Assembly (NCBI RefSeq): GCF_000695095.2
Contig: NZ_CP011454.1
Location: 1,550,001 to 1,614,000 of the forward strand
DNA length: 64,000 bases
DNA from: Gemmatimonas phototrophica
Lineage (GTDB): Bacteria > Gemmatimonadota > Gemmatimonadetes > Gemmatimonadales > Gemmatimonadaceae
Reading direction: 5' to 3'
Within the stretch, counting starts at the first letter, position 1. Each line of letters starts with the position of its first letter. Below, one piece after another: positions 1 to 8,177 of this stretch. The translations under genes and the position numbers were made by a program. The notes beneath the pieces were generated by a model. It ran no database searches. It was not told the DNA's origin and saw only the letters and a program-made list of their open reading frames with translations.

Positions 1-922
1 CCTGCTCCTGTGTCGTCCCCTGTGTACGGCGTACCCCGCCGCCGGCGCGGAGTGTGCGCACCGCCGCTGCTACAGCAACCAAACGCGACGGCGGCGCAGA
101 GATGGTATTGTGCGCCGGAAGCAGCCGCCGCAGCGATGGCGCCAGCGCCGCGAGCCGTGTCATGGTCTGCTCGTAGGCCACAAGGTCCGTCTCGCTCGAA
201 AAAAACCACAACACCGAGTCGTAGTACGAGTCCCCGGTCATGAGCAACCCGTTGGCACGGTCGAGCAACACGATGGCATCCGGTGTGTGTCCCGGGGCGG
301 CGACAATCTCGAGCGTTCGACCGCCCAGATCTATCGTGTCACCACTGGCCACCCGCCGGGCCACCCGCCACGATCGCGATCGAAACGTGGCCGTATCGGC
401 AACCGCCGGCGGGCGGCCGCAAAAAGCGTCGACGGCCACTTCACTCGCCACTTCCAGATGTGCCTTGCCGCGCTCGTTGGCCTGCGTGAACGGGTGATCG
501 AGGGCCAGCACATCGGTAAACTCGAAGTTCGCTCCCACGTGATCGAAATGCGAATGCGAGTTGAGCACGGATACGGGCAGCGTGGTGAGTGCATCCACCA
601 CGGGCCGCAGCGGTACCAGCCCAATGCCGCTGTCGAACAGCAAGGCGCTGCTGGTGCCAACCAGAAGATACGAGATGGCTTCCTGAAACTGTCGCGGCTC
701 CACAATCGCGAACACACCAGGCTCCACCTGATACACCTCGTGCCAGTCTCCCGGTACTGGCACTCGCTCGAAGGCGGCGTTTACGGCACGGGGCAGGGCG
801 CTGCACCACGAAGTTGTCGCGGAATCCCCAGCGGCGTTCTGTATGCTCGGCAATACCGGCTCTTCGCGCGGTGCACACGACGACAGCAACAAGGCGGCAA
901 GCCCGCTCTGGATTCCGCGCAT
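1..922 (-). CDS. Metallo-beta-lactamase-fold lipoprotein (3' end cut by window edge)
   Basis: The frame is open from an ATG at 922 to the window edge, so the C-terminus is missing. The N-terminus is a short lipoprotein signal ending in LLLSSC (Cys at residue 16), which implies an exported, lipid-anchored protein. The central HSHFDH motif is the zinc-binding HxHxDH of the metallo-beta-lactamase fold. APGHTPD and MTGDSYYDS downstream match the later metal-binding and substrate-side loops seen in glyoxalase II and lactamase-like hydrolases. The substrate cannot be told from sequence. The start has a GGGGG ribosome-binding stretch and lies 12 bases after the bshB1 stop, so the two are probably co-transcribed. 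Family assignment is firm; specific function is open. Confidence 0.8.
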   Translation of the reverse strand, partial: MRGIQSGLAALLLSSCAPREEPVLPSIQNAAGDSATTSWCSALPRAVNAAFERVPVPGDWHEVYQVEPGVFAIVEPRQFQEAISYLLVGTSSALLFDSGIGLVPLRPVVDALTTLPVSVLNSHSHFDHVGANFEFTDVLALDHPFTQANERGKAHLEVASEVAVDAFCGRPPAVADTATFRSRSWRVARRVASGDTIDLGGRTLEIVAAPGHTPDAIVLLDRANGLLMTGDSYYDSVLWFFSSETDLVAYEQTMTRLAALAPSLRRLLPAHNTISAPPSRLVAVAAAVRTLRAGGGVRRTQGTTQEQ

Positions 923-933
923 CCCGGCCCCCG

Positions 934-1665
934 TCAGAATGTGGACACGCCCAGCGAGGTCACGTCCGCCACATCCATGGTCTCGTCGGTGAAGAAGGGT
1001 TCGCCGTACTGCGTACGAATGAGCGAACCGTAGTGGGCCGCATGATGACGGACCATGTCGTAGAGCGGCTCCCCGTTGGGGTAGACCTCACCCGCTTGCG
1101 TGGTCCCGTCAAACTGCGAGCCGTACACCTTGATGGCGTTGAGCTTGCGCTCGAACTGGGCCGTGATGTTCACCACGAACGTGGGCTTGGTATAGTCCTC
1201 ACGATACGTAATCACGTGCAGCAGCTTGAACGGACGAAATGGCTCATGGTCTCCTGGCGCGTAGCGTTTCAGCCCCGCCAGAAAACAGGCATCGCGCACG
1301 AGTTCCGTGGTACGCCGATGGTCGGGATGACGTCCGCGTGGTGCGGGGGCAATGACCACTCGCGGGCGCAACTGACGAATGACCTGCACCAGTGCTGTCC
1401 GTGTCTCGTTGTCGTTCGTGATGCCCGCGTCGGGCAACCCGAGATTCTGCCGCACGTGCACGCCCATGACCTGCCGCGCGGTTTCCGCCTCCTGCGCCCG
1501 CAGCTCCGCCGATCCGCGCGTTCCCATCTCGCCCTGCGTGAGATCCAGAATGCCTACCCGTTTCCCATCGTCCACGGCTTTGATGAGCGTACCACCGCAC
1601 GTGAGTTCGACATCGTCACGATGCGGACCAACGGCCAACAGGTCGAGCGACATGAGCACCGGCAC
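934..1665 (-). CDS. bshB1: Bacillithiol biosynthesis deacetylase BshB1 (LmbE/PIG-L family)
   Basis: This 243-residue LmbE-family zinc deacetylase would remove the acetyl group from GlcNAc-malate in bacillithiol synthesis. The N-terminal zinc-site motif reads GPHRDD (residues 13-18), with Arg where most family members have Pro (HPDD). The second metal motif RHPDH lies at 112-116. The length and the YxxQFDG-like segment near the C-terminus suit BshB1 better than mycothiol or GlcNAc-PI deacetylases. It follows a terminator that closes the hem/bch run, so it probably starts a new unit with the downstream lactamase-fold lipoprotein. Subfamily assignment rests on recognition of the overall sequence, not a search. 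Confidence 0.82.
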   Translation of the reverse strand: MPVLMSLDLLAVGPHRDDVELTCGGTLIKAVDDGKRVGILDLTQGEMGTRGSAELRAQEAETARQVMGVHVRQNLGLPDAGITNDNETRTALVQVIRQLRPRVVIAPAPRGRHPDHRRTTELVRDACFLAGLKRYAPGDHEPFRPFKLLHVITYREDYTKPTFVVNITAQFERKLNAIKVYGSQFDGTTQAGEVYPNGEPLYDMVRHHAAHYGSLIRTQYGEPFFTDETMDVADVTSLGVSTF

Positions 1666-1680
1666 CTATGCAGCAATGTG

Positions 1681-1717
1681 AAAAACAAACGGCGCGAGCA
1701 GGTCCGCTGGCGCCGTT
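1681..1717 (-). terminator. Rho-independent terminator after hemG
   Basis: On the minus strand the arms AACGGCGC (1717-1710) and GCGCCGTT (1695-1688) form an 8-bp stem with a 14-nt loop. The T-rich run TTTGTTTTT follows directly. It lies 26 bases past the hemG stop and before bshB1, which marks the end of the aerR-to-hemG transcription block. Confidence 0.8.
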
Positions 1718-1742
1718 CGCACGCAAGACAACATCCGCTGCG

Positions 1743-3215
1743 TTATCCCGCCCGGGTGAGGTAAGCGGCCACCCGTTCGGCCACTTGCTGACCACTGGCC
1801 ACGCAGTCACCCACCGACACGCCATTGCGGAAGTTCCCGGCCAGATACAGCCCGGGGTTCTGCTGCTCCGTGAGATCTGCGGCGTCCTTCACGGACTGAT
1901 AGCCCACGGTGTACTGCGGAATGGCACGCGACCAGTACACGTGCTTGGCAAATACCGGCTCGCCACGGACGCCGAGAAGCTGGCGCAGGTCGAGCAGCAC
2001 GCGCTCCAGGAGCAAGTCGGTATCCTCGCGTGCGCGCTCCGCTTGACGACTTCCGCCCACGAAACAGGTAATGGTGACGCACTCGTCCGGAGCACGGCCA
2101 GGGAACAGCGACGAGCTGAACAACGCACCCAGCAACGTGCGCCGCTCCACTGCCGGCACCAGCACCCCAAAGCCATCCAGGGCATGCGCCACGTCTTCGC
2201 GGTTGAATCCCAACGTGAGCGTGCTGACCGGTGGGTACTCCACACGCTCAATGGGGGTGGCCAGCTTGCGCATGGACGCCGGCAACTCCATGGCCGCCAA
2301 CACGTGTGCCGGCGTGGCCATCACCACGGCATCCGCCAGACGCGACTGCGCCACGCCATCCTGTCCGGCGTCCACTACCCAGCGCGCTTCCTGACGGTGC
2401 ACCAGACGCACCGGGCAACCCAGACGCACCGTCCCGGCTATGGCCGCTTCGAGGGTGTCCGTGAGCGTCTGCATCCCGTCTACGAAACTGATCAGTCGAG
2501 CCCGTGCCGGCGGGGACGCGGTCATTGGGCCGCCATGCGACGTGGCGGCACTCTCCCCGTTGGCCAACTGCTTGCGCGTCATCATCAAGCCCTTCGACAG
2601 TGACCCGTACTGCCGCTCCAGCTCCGCCACGCGTGGAAACGCATGCGCCATGCTGAGGGTCTCGGGGTCACCCGCAAAGATCCCCGAGATGAACGGATCA
2701 ACGGCGTAGTCGAGGACCTCGTGGCCCAGACGCCGCCGGACAAAGCTGGCCACCGATTCGTCGCTGTCCTGCGTACGTGTGCGCACCAGTGGCTCCAGCA
2801 AGACCCGCAGCTTCGCCTTGAAGGAGAGCAGGCCCGTGGTAAGCATGGACGGCGGCGACAACGGGAACGGCATCAGCGCACCGTTGCGCACCACATATCG
2901 TCTGTTGGCGCCTGGGCTCGCCTCCACGACATCGTCCTGCAAATCCAGCTGCTGCAACAGCGTATCAACGGCCGCCGACGTGACAAACGAATTGGGCCCG
3001 TGCTCGGCGAGAAACCCATCGGCGTGCGTGGTGCGGATCGCTCCGCCGGTGTGCCCGCTGGCTTCGTACAGGGTGACGTTGACCCCGCGACGACGCAGCT
3101 CATAGGCCGCGACGAGTCCGGTAATTCCGGCGCCCACCACGGCCACGGAGCGCGAGTCGCCTCCGTCTCCTTCAAGAGGAGCAACGTTGCCGATCATATC
3201 AGCGAGCACGTGCAT
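1743..3215 (-). CDS. hemG: Oxygen-dependent protoporphyrinogen IX oxidase (HemY/PPOX type)
   Basis: This 490-residue FAD flavoprotein oxidises protoporphyrinogen IX to protoporphyrin IX, the branch-point substrate for heme and bacteriochlorophyll. The dinucleotide-binding motif VVGAGITGLVAAYEL lies near residue 26, followed by the Glu-containing end of the second strand (LYEASGHTGG). HGPNSF and the C-terminal YLAGNFRNGVSVGDCVASG are typical of the HemY/PPOX family. Length matches the family. The gene starts 3 bases downstream of the hemF stop, so the two are co-transcribed and probably translationally coupled. It needs O2, as do HemF and AcsF nearby. Some Gram-positive homologues oxidise coproporphyrinogen instead, but the adjacent hemF favours the classical protoporphyrin route. 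Confidence 0.93.
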   Translation of the reverse strand: MHVLADMIGNVAPLEGDGGDSRSVAVVGAGITGLVAAYELRRRGVNVTLYEASGHTGGAIRTTHADGFLAEHGPNSFVTSAAVDTLLQQLDLQDDVVEASPGANRRYVVRNGALMPFPLSPPSMLTTGLLSFKAKLRVLLEPLVRTRTQDSDESVASFVRRRLGHEVLDYAVDPFISGIFAGDPETLSMAHAFPRVAELERQYGSLSKGLMMTRKQLANGESAATSHGGPMTASPPARARLISFVDGMQTLTDTLEAAIAGTVRLGCPVRLVHRQEARWVVDAGQDGVAQSRLADAVVMATPAHVLAAMELPASMRKLATPIERVEYPPVSTLTLGFNREDVAHALDGFGVLVPAVERRTLLGALFSSSLFPGRAPDECVTITCFVGGSRQAERAREDTDLLLERVLLDLRQLLGVRGEPVFAKHVYWSRAIPQYTVGYQSVKDAADLTEQQNPGLYLAGNFRNGVSVGDCVASGQQVAERVAAYLTRAG

Positions 3216-3218
3216 GGT

Positions 3219-4214
3219 TCACGCTCCAGCGACGTCCGTTATCCAGTCGCGCGGCTCCAGCATCTGCATCAGCCGCGCTTCAAATGAATCAGGGGAATAG
3301 CGGGGGGCATACTGCCACATCGCCAGTGGAGGCAGGCTCATGAGCACGCTTTCCACGCGCGCGTTGGTTTGCAGGCCGAAGGTGGTCCCGCGATCGTGGA
3401 CGAGATTGAATTCCACGTACCGTCCGCGACGAACCAGCTGGAACTCCCGTTCGGCCACACTGAAGGGTTCTTCCCGCCGTTGGTCCACGATGGGCTCGTA
3501 GGCCCGGCGCAGCACGCGCGCCACGTCAGTGACAAACGCCTGCGTCGCTTCAAAGTCGAGGCCGAATCGCTCGTCATCGGCGCGCAAGTGATCAAAAAAG
3601 ATGCCACCAACGCCGCGCGCTTCGTTGTCACGATGCGTGTTCACGAAGTACTCATCGCACCACTGCTTGAACTGCGGATACAACGCCGCATGGTGCCGAC
3701 TGCACATGTCGTGCAAGGCCCGATGAAACGTGTGCGCGTCCTCTTGGTGCGGGTAGAACGGCGTGAGATCGGTCCCGCCGCCGAACCAGCAATCGGTCAA
3801 CTGTCCGTGCTCGTCGGTAAGCTCGAAGTAGCGCACATTGAGATGCACCGTGGGCACCTTGGGGCTGCGCGGGTGCACCACCAGGCTCACACCGGTTGCA
3901 AAAAAGTGTGTGGTTCCTGATGCCGCGCCACGCCCACCCAGTCGCCGCGCGGCGGCCTCGGGCAACTCGCCCATGACGGCGGAGCGATTGATGCCGGCCT
4001 TTTCGAAGGTCACCCCATCGGTCATGACGCGGGCAACACCACCGCCACCGCCCGGACGCTCCCAGCGATCTTCGATAAAGGTGCCGCCACGGTCGAGCCG
4101 TCCGAAAAAGGAGGTGAGCTCATCGTGCAGCCCCGCAATCCAACGGGTCACTTCACCACGCCGACTGTGCACGGTCGCGGCGGCGGCGTCACCTGGGTGC
4201 GTCGCCACCGTCAT
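3219..4214 (-). CDS. hemF: Oxygen-dependent coproporphyrinogen III oxidase
   Basis: HemF oxidatively decarboxylates coproporphyrinogen III to protoporphyrinogen IX with O2. The 331-residue product carries the family segments GGGTDLTPFYPHQEDA, EARGVGGIFFDHL, RGRYVEFNLVHDRGTTFGL and SVLMSLPPLAMWQY. It overlaps hemE by 4 bases (ATGA), a sign of translational coupling, and precedes hemG. Length is slightly above the usual ~300 because of an N-terminal extension of about 20 residues. No hemN-type anaerobic enzyme is in the window, consistent with aerobic tetrapyrrole synthesis. Confidence 0.96.
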   Translation of the reverse strand: MTVATHPGDAAAATVHSRRGEVTRWIAGLHDELTSFFGRLDRGGTFIEDRWERPGGGGGVARVMTDGVTFEKAGINRSAVMGELPEAAARRLGGRGAASGTTHFFATGVSLVVHPRSPKVPTVHLNVRYFELTDEHGQLTDCWFGGGTDLTPFYPHQEDAHTFHRALHDMCSRHHAALYPQFKQWCDEYFVNTHRDNEARGVGGIFFDHLRADDERFGLDFEATQAFVTDVARVLRRAYEPIVDQRREEPFSVAEREFQLVRRGRYVEFNLVHDRGTTFGLQTNARVESVLMSLPPLAMWQYAPRYSPDSFEARLMQMLEPRDWITDVAGA

Positions 4215-5305
4215 GGCACCCCCGCCAACTGAATCCCGGGGGCCTGCGCGGCACGCGACGCGGCCACGCGCTCATCCGTCCACTCCCATTCCTTCACCGC
4301 GTCGATGAACGCCCGGGCGTGGTCCGGCTTCATGTCCGGCAGAATCCCGTGGCCAAGATTGGCCACATGCCCCACCGGTCCGAAGGCGGAGATCATGTCG
4401 TGCGTCTTCTGGCGAATCTCCGACGGCGACGCGTACAACGTGCACGGATCGAGATTCCCCTGCAGCGCCACGTTGAACGGCTCGGTTTGCCGACGGGCAT
4501 CCTGTGGAGAGGTATGCCAATCGACGCCGATGGCATCGGCCTGCGTGGCCGCGGCAATTTCGCTGAGCGCCCAGCCCCCGCCCGGGGCAAAGACAATCAC
4601 CGGGACGCCCGCTTCGCGGGCCCGCAGCGCCGCCTTGGCCAGGTACGGGAGGGAAAACGTGCGGAATTCCTGCGGGCCCAGAGCGCCAGCCCACGATTCA
4701 AAGAGCTGTACCACCTGCGCGCCGGCTTCCACCTGCGCCACGAGAAAATCGCCGACGGCGGTTGCCAATTGGTCCAGCAACTGATGCGCGAGCGTCGGGT
4801 TCTCGAAGAGCATCTTCTTGGCGACGGCAAACTGCTTGGTACCTTTGCCTTCCACCATGTAGGCGGCCAACGTCCACGGTGCGCCGGCAAAGCCAATCAA
4901 CGGGACACGTCCGTTGAGTGCCCGCTTGGTCATGCGCAGCGCATCCAGCATGTATCCCAGCTGGTCGCTCGGATCCACCGGACGCAGCCGCTGCAGATCC
5001 TGCAGCGTGCGAATAGGCGACGGAAACTGCGGGCCCACGCCTTCGTCCAGCGTGAGGTGCATACCCATCGCTTCGGGAATGACCAGAATATCACTGAAGA
5101 TGATGGCCGCGTCGACGCCCACGAGATCAATGGGCTGCAGCGTGACCTCGGTGGCGAGTTCCGGTGTGCGGCACATCGTGAGGAAGTCCGACTTGGCACG
5201 TACCGCCCGGTACTCAGAGAGGTAGCGCCCAGCCTGTCTCATCATCCAGACGGGGGGACGTTCCACGGATTCGCGGCGCAGGGCACGCAACAACAGGTCG
5301 TTCAT
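4211..5305 (-). CDS. hemE: Uroporphyrinogen III decarboxylase
   Basis: HemE removes the four acetate carboxyls of uroporphyrinogen III to give coproporphyrinogen III. Both family signatures are present: PPVWMMRQAGRY near residue 17 and GFAGAPWTLAAYMVEG near 150. VANLGHGILPD is also typical. At 364 residues it has the normal length. It is followed by hemF with a 4-base overlap, and a 114-base gap separates it from hemA upstream. That gap contains a hairpin but no obvious T-tract, so the hem genes may form one operon with partial internal termination. Confidence 0.97.
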   Translation of the reverse strand: MNDLLLRALRRESVERPPVWMMRQAGRYLSEYRAVRAKSDFLTMCRTPELATEVTLQPIDLVGVDAAIIFSDILVIPEAMGMHLTLDEGVGPQFPSPIRTLQDLQRLRPVDPSDQLGYMLDALRMTKRALNGRVPLIGFAGAPWTLAAYMVEGKGTKQFAVAKKMLFENPTLAHQLLDQLATAVGDFLVAQVEAGAQVVQLFESWAGALGPQEFRTFSLPYLAKAALRAREAGVPVIVFAPGGGWALSEIAAATQADAIGVDWHTSPQDARRQTEPFNVALQGNLDPCTLYASPSEIRQKTHDMISAFGPVGHVANLGHGILPDMKPDHARAFIDAVKEWEWTDERVAASRAAQAPGIQLAGVP

Positions 5306-5376
5306 ACTCGGGGGAGTGTCGGGCTGGGGAGAGCCCAGGTGATCTCGAGAAACTCGAGGGCCGTACGAACACCAGC

Positions 5377-5406
5377 GCGACGCACCGCGTGTCAGCGATG
5401 CGTCGC
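5377..5406. other. Hairpin in the hemA-hemE gap
   Basis: GCGACGCA (5377-5384) and TGCGTCGC (5399-5406) form an 8-bp inverted repeat with a 14-base loop in the 114-base hemA-hemE spacer. No T-run follows on the minus strand, so it may be an mRNA-stability or attenuation element instead of a full terminator. Confidence 0.4.
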
Positions 5407-5419
5407 GGGGTTCACGGCA

Positions 5420-6883
5420 TCAGGTAAACTGCTGAGTGGTGACCAGCGGTGTATTGCTGTGCGGTGTTGGCGGCGCCGCGTGCTTCATGGCGGCATCGCC
5501 CCGCATGGTGCGTTCAACGGGCGCCTTGGCCACCGGTGTTCTGGCCGCCGATACCTTGGGCACCGACGCGGGCGCTGGTACCGCCCGATGGGTCCCCGTG
5601 GTGCGCCGAGACTGTGTGGCACCGGCGCCTTCCGCCGGCGCAAACATCTCCAGCAGCATCATGGCGTGCTGGTCCAGCGGTTCTCCCCGCTGCAACGCCC
5701 GACGCAACGCCGCCATGGGGCCGGCCAGCAGCTTCGCCACAATGCGCGATGCCGCCTTCTCGGCGACCCCTTCATCCTTCGAGTGGAAGGCCACTTCACG
5801 ACGCGCCACGTCTTCCAGCGCTTCCCGCAACGGCTTGATGGCGTCGCGCGCTGGCATCGTGGCAATCCAGTCCATGAACGCGTTGGTCTCGTCCGCGCAG
5901 ATCGTCTCGGCGTGCGGGACCGCATCTTTGCGCATGACTTCGGCCGACAACACCGGCTGGTGCAAGGTGTCGAGGTCGATGAGCGTCACGCCCGGCTCGT
6001 CAACCACGGCCGGGTCAATGTTGCGCGGCACACTGAGGTCCATCATGAGCAAGGCGTAGCCGCTGGCTGCGCAGGCTTCGCGCGCCCGCTGCAACGCCGC
6101 ACCTTCCACCACCGGGACCTCACTACCCGTGGCCACGATGACCACGTCGGCCATGGCCGTCTCGACGTGCAACGTTTCCCACGGCGCTGCGCGCCCTCCA
6201 ACCATGCCGGCCAGATTCTGCGCGTTTTCGAACGTGCGATTGACCACGACAATGTCGCGGGCACCCAGCTTGTGCAGTTGCTTGGCCGAGCGGGCGCCGG
6301 TCTTGCCAGCGCCAATCACCACACACCGTGCGTTTTCGAGATTGCCGAATCGCTGAGACGCCGTGATCGCGGCTTCAGCCCCAACGGAATTCCGTCCCGC
6401 CGTCAGCGACGTTTCCGTCTGCACCCGCTTCCCAGCCCGCAACGCGGTCTCAAAGAGACGGTGCAAGACCGGCCCGGCGGCCTGCCCGCGGGAGGCGCGC
6501 TTGTACGCGGCCTTGAGCTGGCCGAGAATCTGCCCATCGCCAAGCACCTGTGACTCAAGCCCCGAGGCAATGCGCACCACATGCTCCGCGGCATCACGCC
6601 CGACACGGCGCGTCGCCGTGGTGAGCAGCTGGACGCCTTCCGATCGGGTGCGCATCCACCGACGGGCCAATGTCTGGATGGATCGTTCAATGACCTGTGG
6701 GTCATCGCTATCCACCCAGGCATACAGCTCCGTGCGATTGCACGTGGAGATGAGCGCGGATTCGGTAATGGCTTCGGTGCGGGCCGTGCGATACAACTGC
6801 GTGAGGCGCTCTTCCGAGAGATGGAAGCGCTCACGTGTTGCCACGTCGGCAAAGCGGAAGTCGATGGCGATCGAAATCAGCAT
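5420..6883 (-). CDS. hemA: Glutamyl-tRNA reductase
   Basis: HemA reduces glutamyl-tRNA(Glu) to glutamate-1-semialdehyde, the committed step of C5-pathway tetrapyrrole synthesis. The catalytic Cys is in ALISTCNRTELYAW near residue 45. The segment around VLGDGQILGQLKAAY and the NADPH-binding VIGAGKTGARSAKQL follow. The start ATG at 6883 (MLISIAIDFR) is chosen because an upstream extension would run into bchP; the predicted protein is 487 residues. The last ~70 residues are Pro/Ala/Thr-rich and low complexity, beyond the normal dimerisation domain, and look like a lineage-specific tail. Its presence in the PGC suggests a photosynthesis-dedicated 5-aminolevulinate supply and implies C5-pathway use, not ALA synthase. 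Confidence 0.95.
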   Translation of the reverse strand: MLISIAIDFRFADVATRERFHLSEERLTQLYRTARTEAITESALISTCNRTELYAWVDSDDPQVIERSIQTLARRWMRTRSEGVQLLTTATRRVGRDAAEHVVRIASGLESQVLGDGQILGQLKAAYKRASRGQAAGPVLHRLFETALRAGKRVQTETSLTAGRNSVGAEAAITASQRFGNLENARCVVIGAGKTGARSAKQLHKLGARDIVVVNRTFENAQNLAGMVGGRAAPWETLHVETAMADVVIVATGSEVPVVEGAALQRAREACAASGYALLMMDLSVPRNIDPAVVDEPGVTLIDLDTLHQPVLSAEVMRKDAVPHAETICADETNAFMDWIATMPARDAIKPLREALEDVARREVAFHSKDEGVAEKAASRIVAKLLAGPMAALRRALQRGEPLDQHAMMLLEMFAPAEGAGATQSRRTTGTHRAVPAPASVPKVSAARTPVAKAPVERTMRGDAAMKHAAPPTPHSNTPLVTTQQFT

Positions 6884-6908
6884 CGGGGAGGGGATGCGGA
6901 GTCGGGAG

Positions 6909-8177
6909 TCAGGCGGGCGCGAGCCCGGCAAGATGCGCCAGGTTCTTGAAGAAAATGCGAACGTGCGACATCGGCTTCGCGCGCACCAACTGCTTGCGCA
7001 TGTAACCGTCAAACGTCAACTGCTGGACATCCCGATCTCGGCAGATCGCGACAAACCGCTCCCGCCGCTCATCAGTAGTGTACCAGAAACTTTGCATTAC
7101 GTCGAGGACGAAAAACACCGGACCGTGCAGCCGCATGAATCGGCGGCGGGCCTGTTTGAGCGCGGAAGCCTTGCCGGTCTGGAGGGCCTCCTCCACTGCG
7201 TCCGCCGCAAAACGGCCGCCGGTCATCGCGTAGAAGATGCCTTCTCCGCTCGCCGGCGCCACGACTCCGGCCGCATCTCCGGCTACGACCACGTCCCGGC
7301 CGTTGTCCCAGCGGGGAAGGGGTTTGATCGGAATAGGGGCCCCTTCGCGCCGAATCGTCTCCAATCCGTCCATCCCGGTATCGAGCCGGAGTTTGGCCAC
7401 CGCTTCCTTGAGGCCAAAGCCCTTCTGGAAGGTCCCCGTCCCAATGGACGTGGTCGGGCCGTGCGGAAAGACCCAGGCGTAGAAATCCGGGGACAAGGGC
7501 GCGTTGTAATACACGTCCACCCGGTCGTGCCCAAAGACTTCGCTGTCCGTCGTGGGCGACTTGACGATCTCGTGGTAGGCAAAGACGTGCTTGGCCTTGT
7601 GGGACCCCGGGATGCATTGACGGGCAATGGGCGAGAGGGCCCCATCGGCGCCAATGACGTACCGGGCCCGCACGGTGCGCGTGGTCCCCTGTCGTGACCG
7701 TCCTTCGGTATACATCAGGACGGCCGTACCATCCTGGTCGCGCGACAGCTGCGTGAACGCCCCCGTCCGACGGACGGCACCGGCGATCGCCGCGCGGTTG
7801 CGCAGCCATTCGTCGAACATGTCCCGATCGACCATCCCCACAAACCCATCTCCCACCGGGATGTCCACCTTCTTGGCGGTCGGGGAGATCACGCGCGCGG
7901 TGTTCACGCGGGCGACCAGCAGGGACTGGGGAATCTTGAAATCGCGAAGCAGCTGCGGCGGAACCGCCCCACCGCACGGCTTGGTGCGCCAGGCGCGGTC
8001 GAGCAGCAGGACTTTGCGCCCCGCGCACGCCAATTCGTGGGCCGCAGTCGCACCGGCCGGCCCGCCGCCCACCACTACCACATCAAACAGCTCCCCATCT
8101 TCATAGGGAGTCCCGCGTTCCAACGGGGTCACTTCACCTGGTGCAGCACTCATGTTGCTGTACTCCGTGTCGCTCAT
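6909..8177 (-). CDS. bchP: Geranylgeranyl (bacterio)chlorophyll reductase
   Basis: BchP reduces the geranylgeranyl tail of bacteriochlorophyll a to phytyl. The 422-residue protein has the N-terminal FAD motif VVVVGGGPAGATAAHEL, then KPCGGAVPPQLLRDF, and VVAGDAAGVVAPASGEGI with the FAD-contacting GD pair. The ATG at 8177 overlaps the stop of the upstream carrier gene by 4 bases (ATGA). The longer open frame to 8261 lies inside that gene and is not expected to be used. The order bchG, carrier, bchP is the same as in many purple bacteria, where the three act in the last steps of pigment synthesis. Confidence 0.95.
   Translation of the reverse strand: MSDTEYSNMSAAPGEVTPLERGTPYEDGELFDVVVVGGGPAGATAAHELACAGRKVLLLDRAWRTKPCGGAVPPQLLRDFKIPQSLLVARVNTARVISPTAKKVDIPVGDGFVGMVDRDMFDEWLRNRAAIAGAVRRTGAFTQLSRDQDGTAVLMYTEGRSRQGTTRTVRARYVIGADGALSPIARQCIPGSHKAKHVFAYHEIVKSPTTDSEVFGHDRVDVYYNAPLSPDFYAWVFPHGPTTSIGTGTFQKGFGLKEAVAKLRLDTGMDGLETIRREGAPIPIKPLPRWDNGRDVVVAGDAAGVVAPASGEGIFYAMTGGRFAADAVEEALQTGKASALKQARRRFMRLHGPVFFVLDVMQSFWYTTDERRERFVAICRDRDVQQLTFDGYMRKQLVRAKPMSHVRIFFKNLAHLAGLAPA

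Noticed and set aside
4319-6553. Plus-strand frame of 744 codons opposite hemE and hemA
   Set aside because: Shadow frame crossing two clear genes; composition rich in Arg, His and Gly with no motif.
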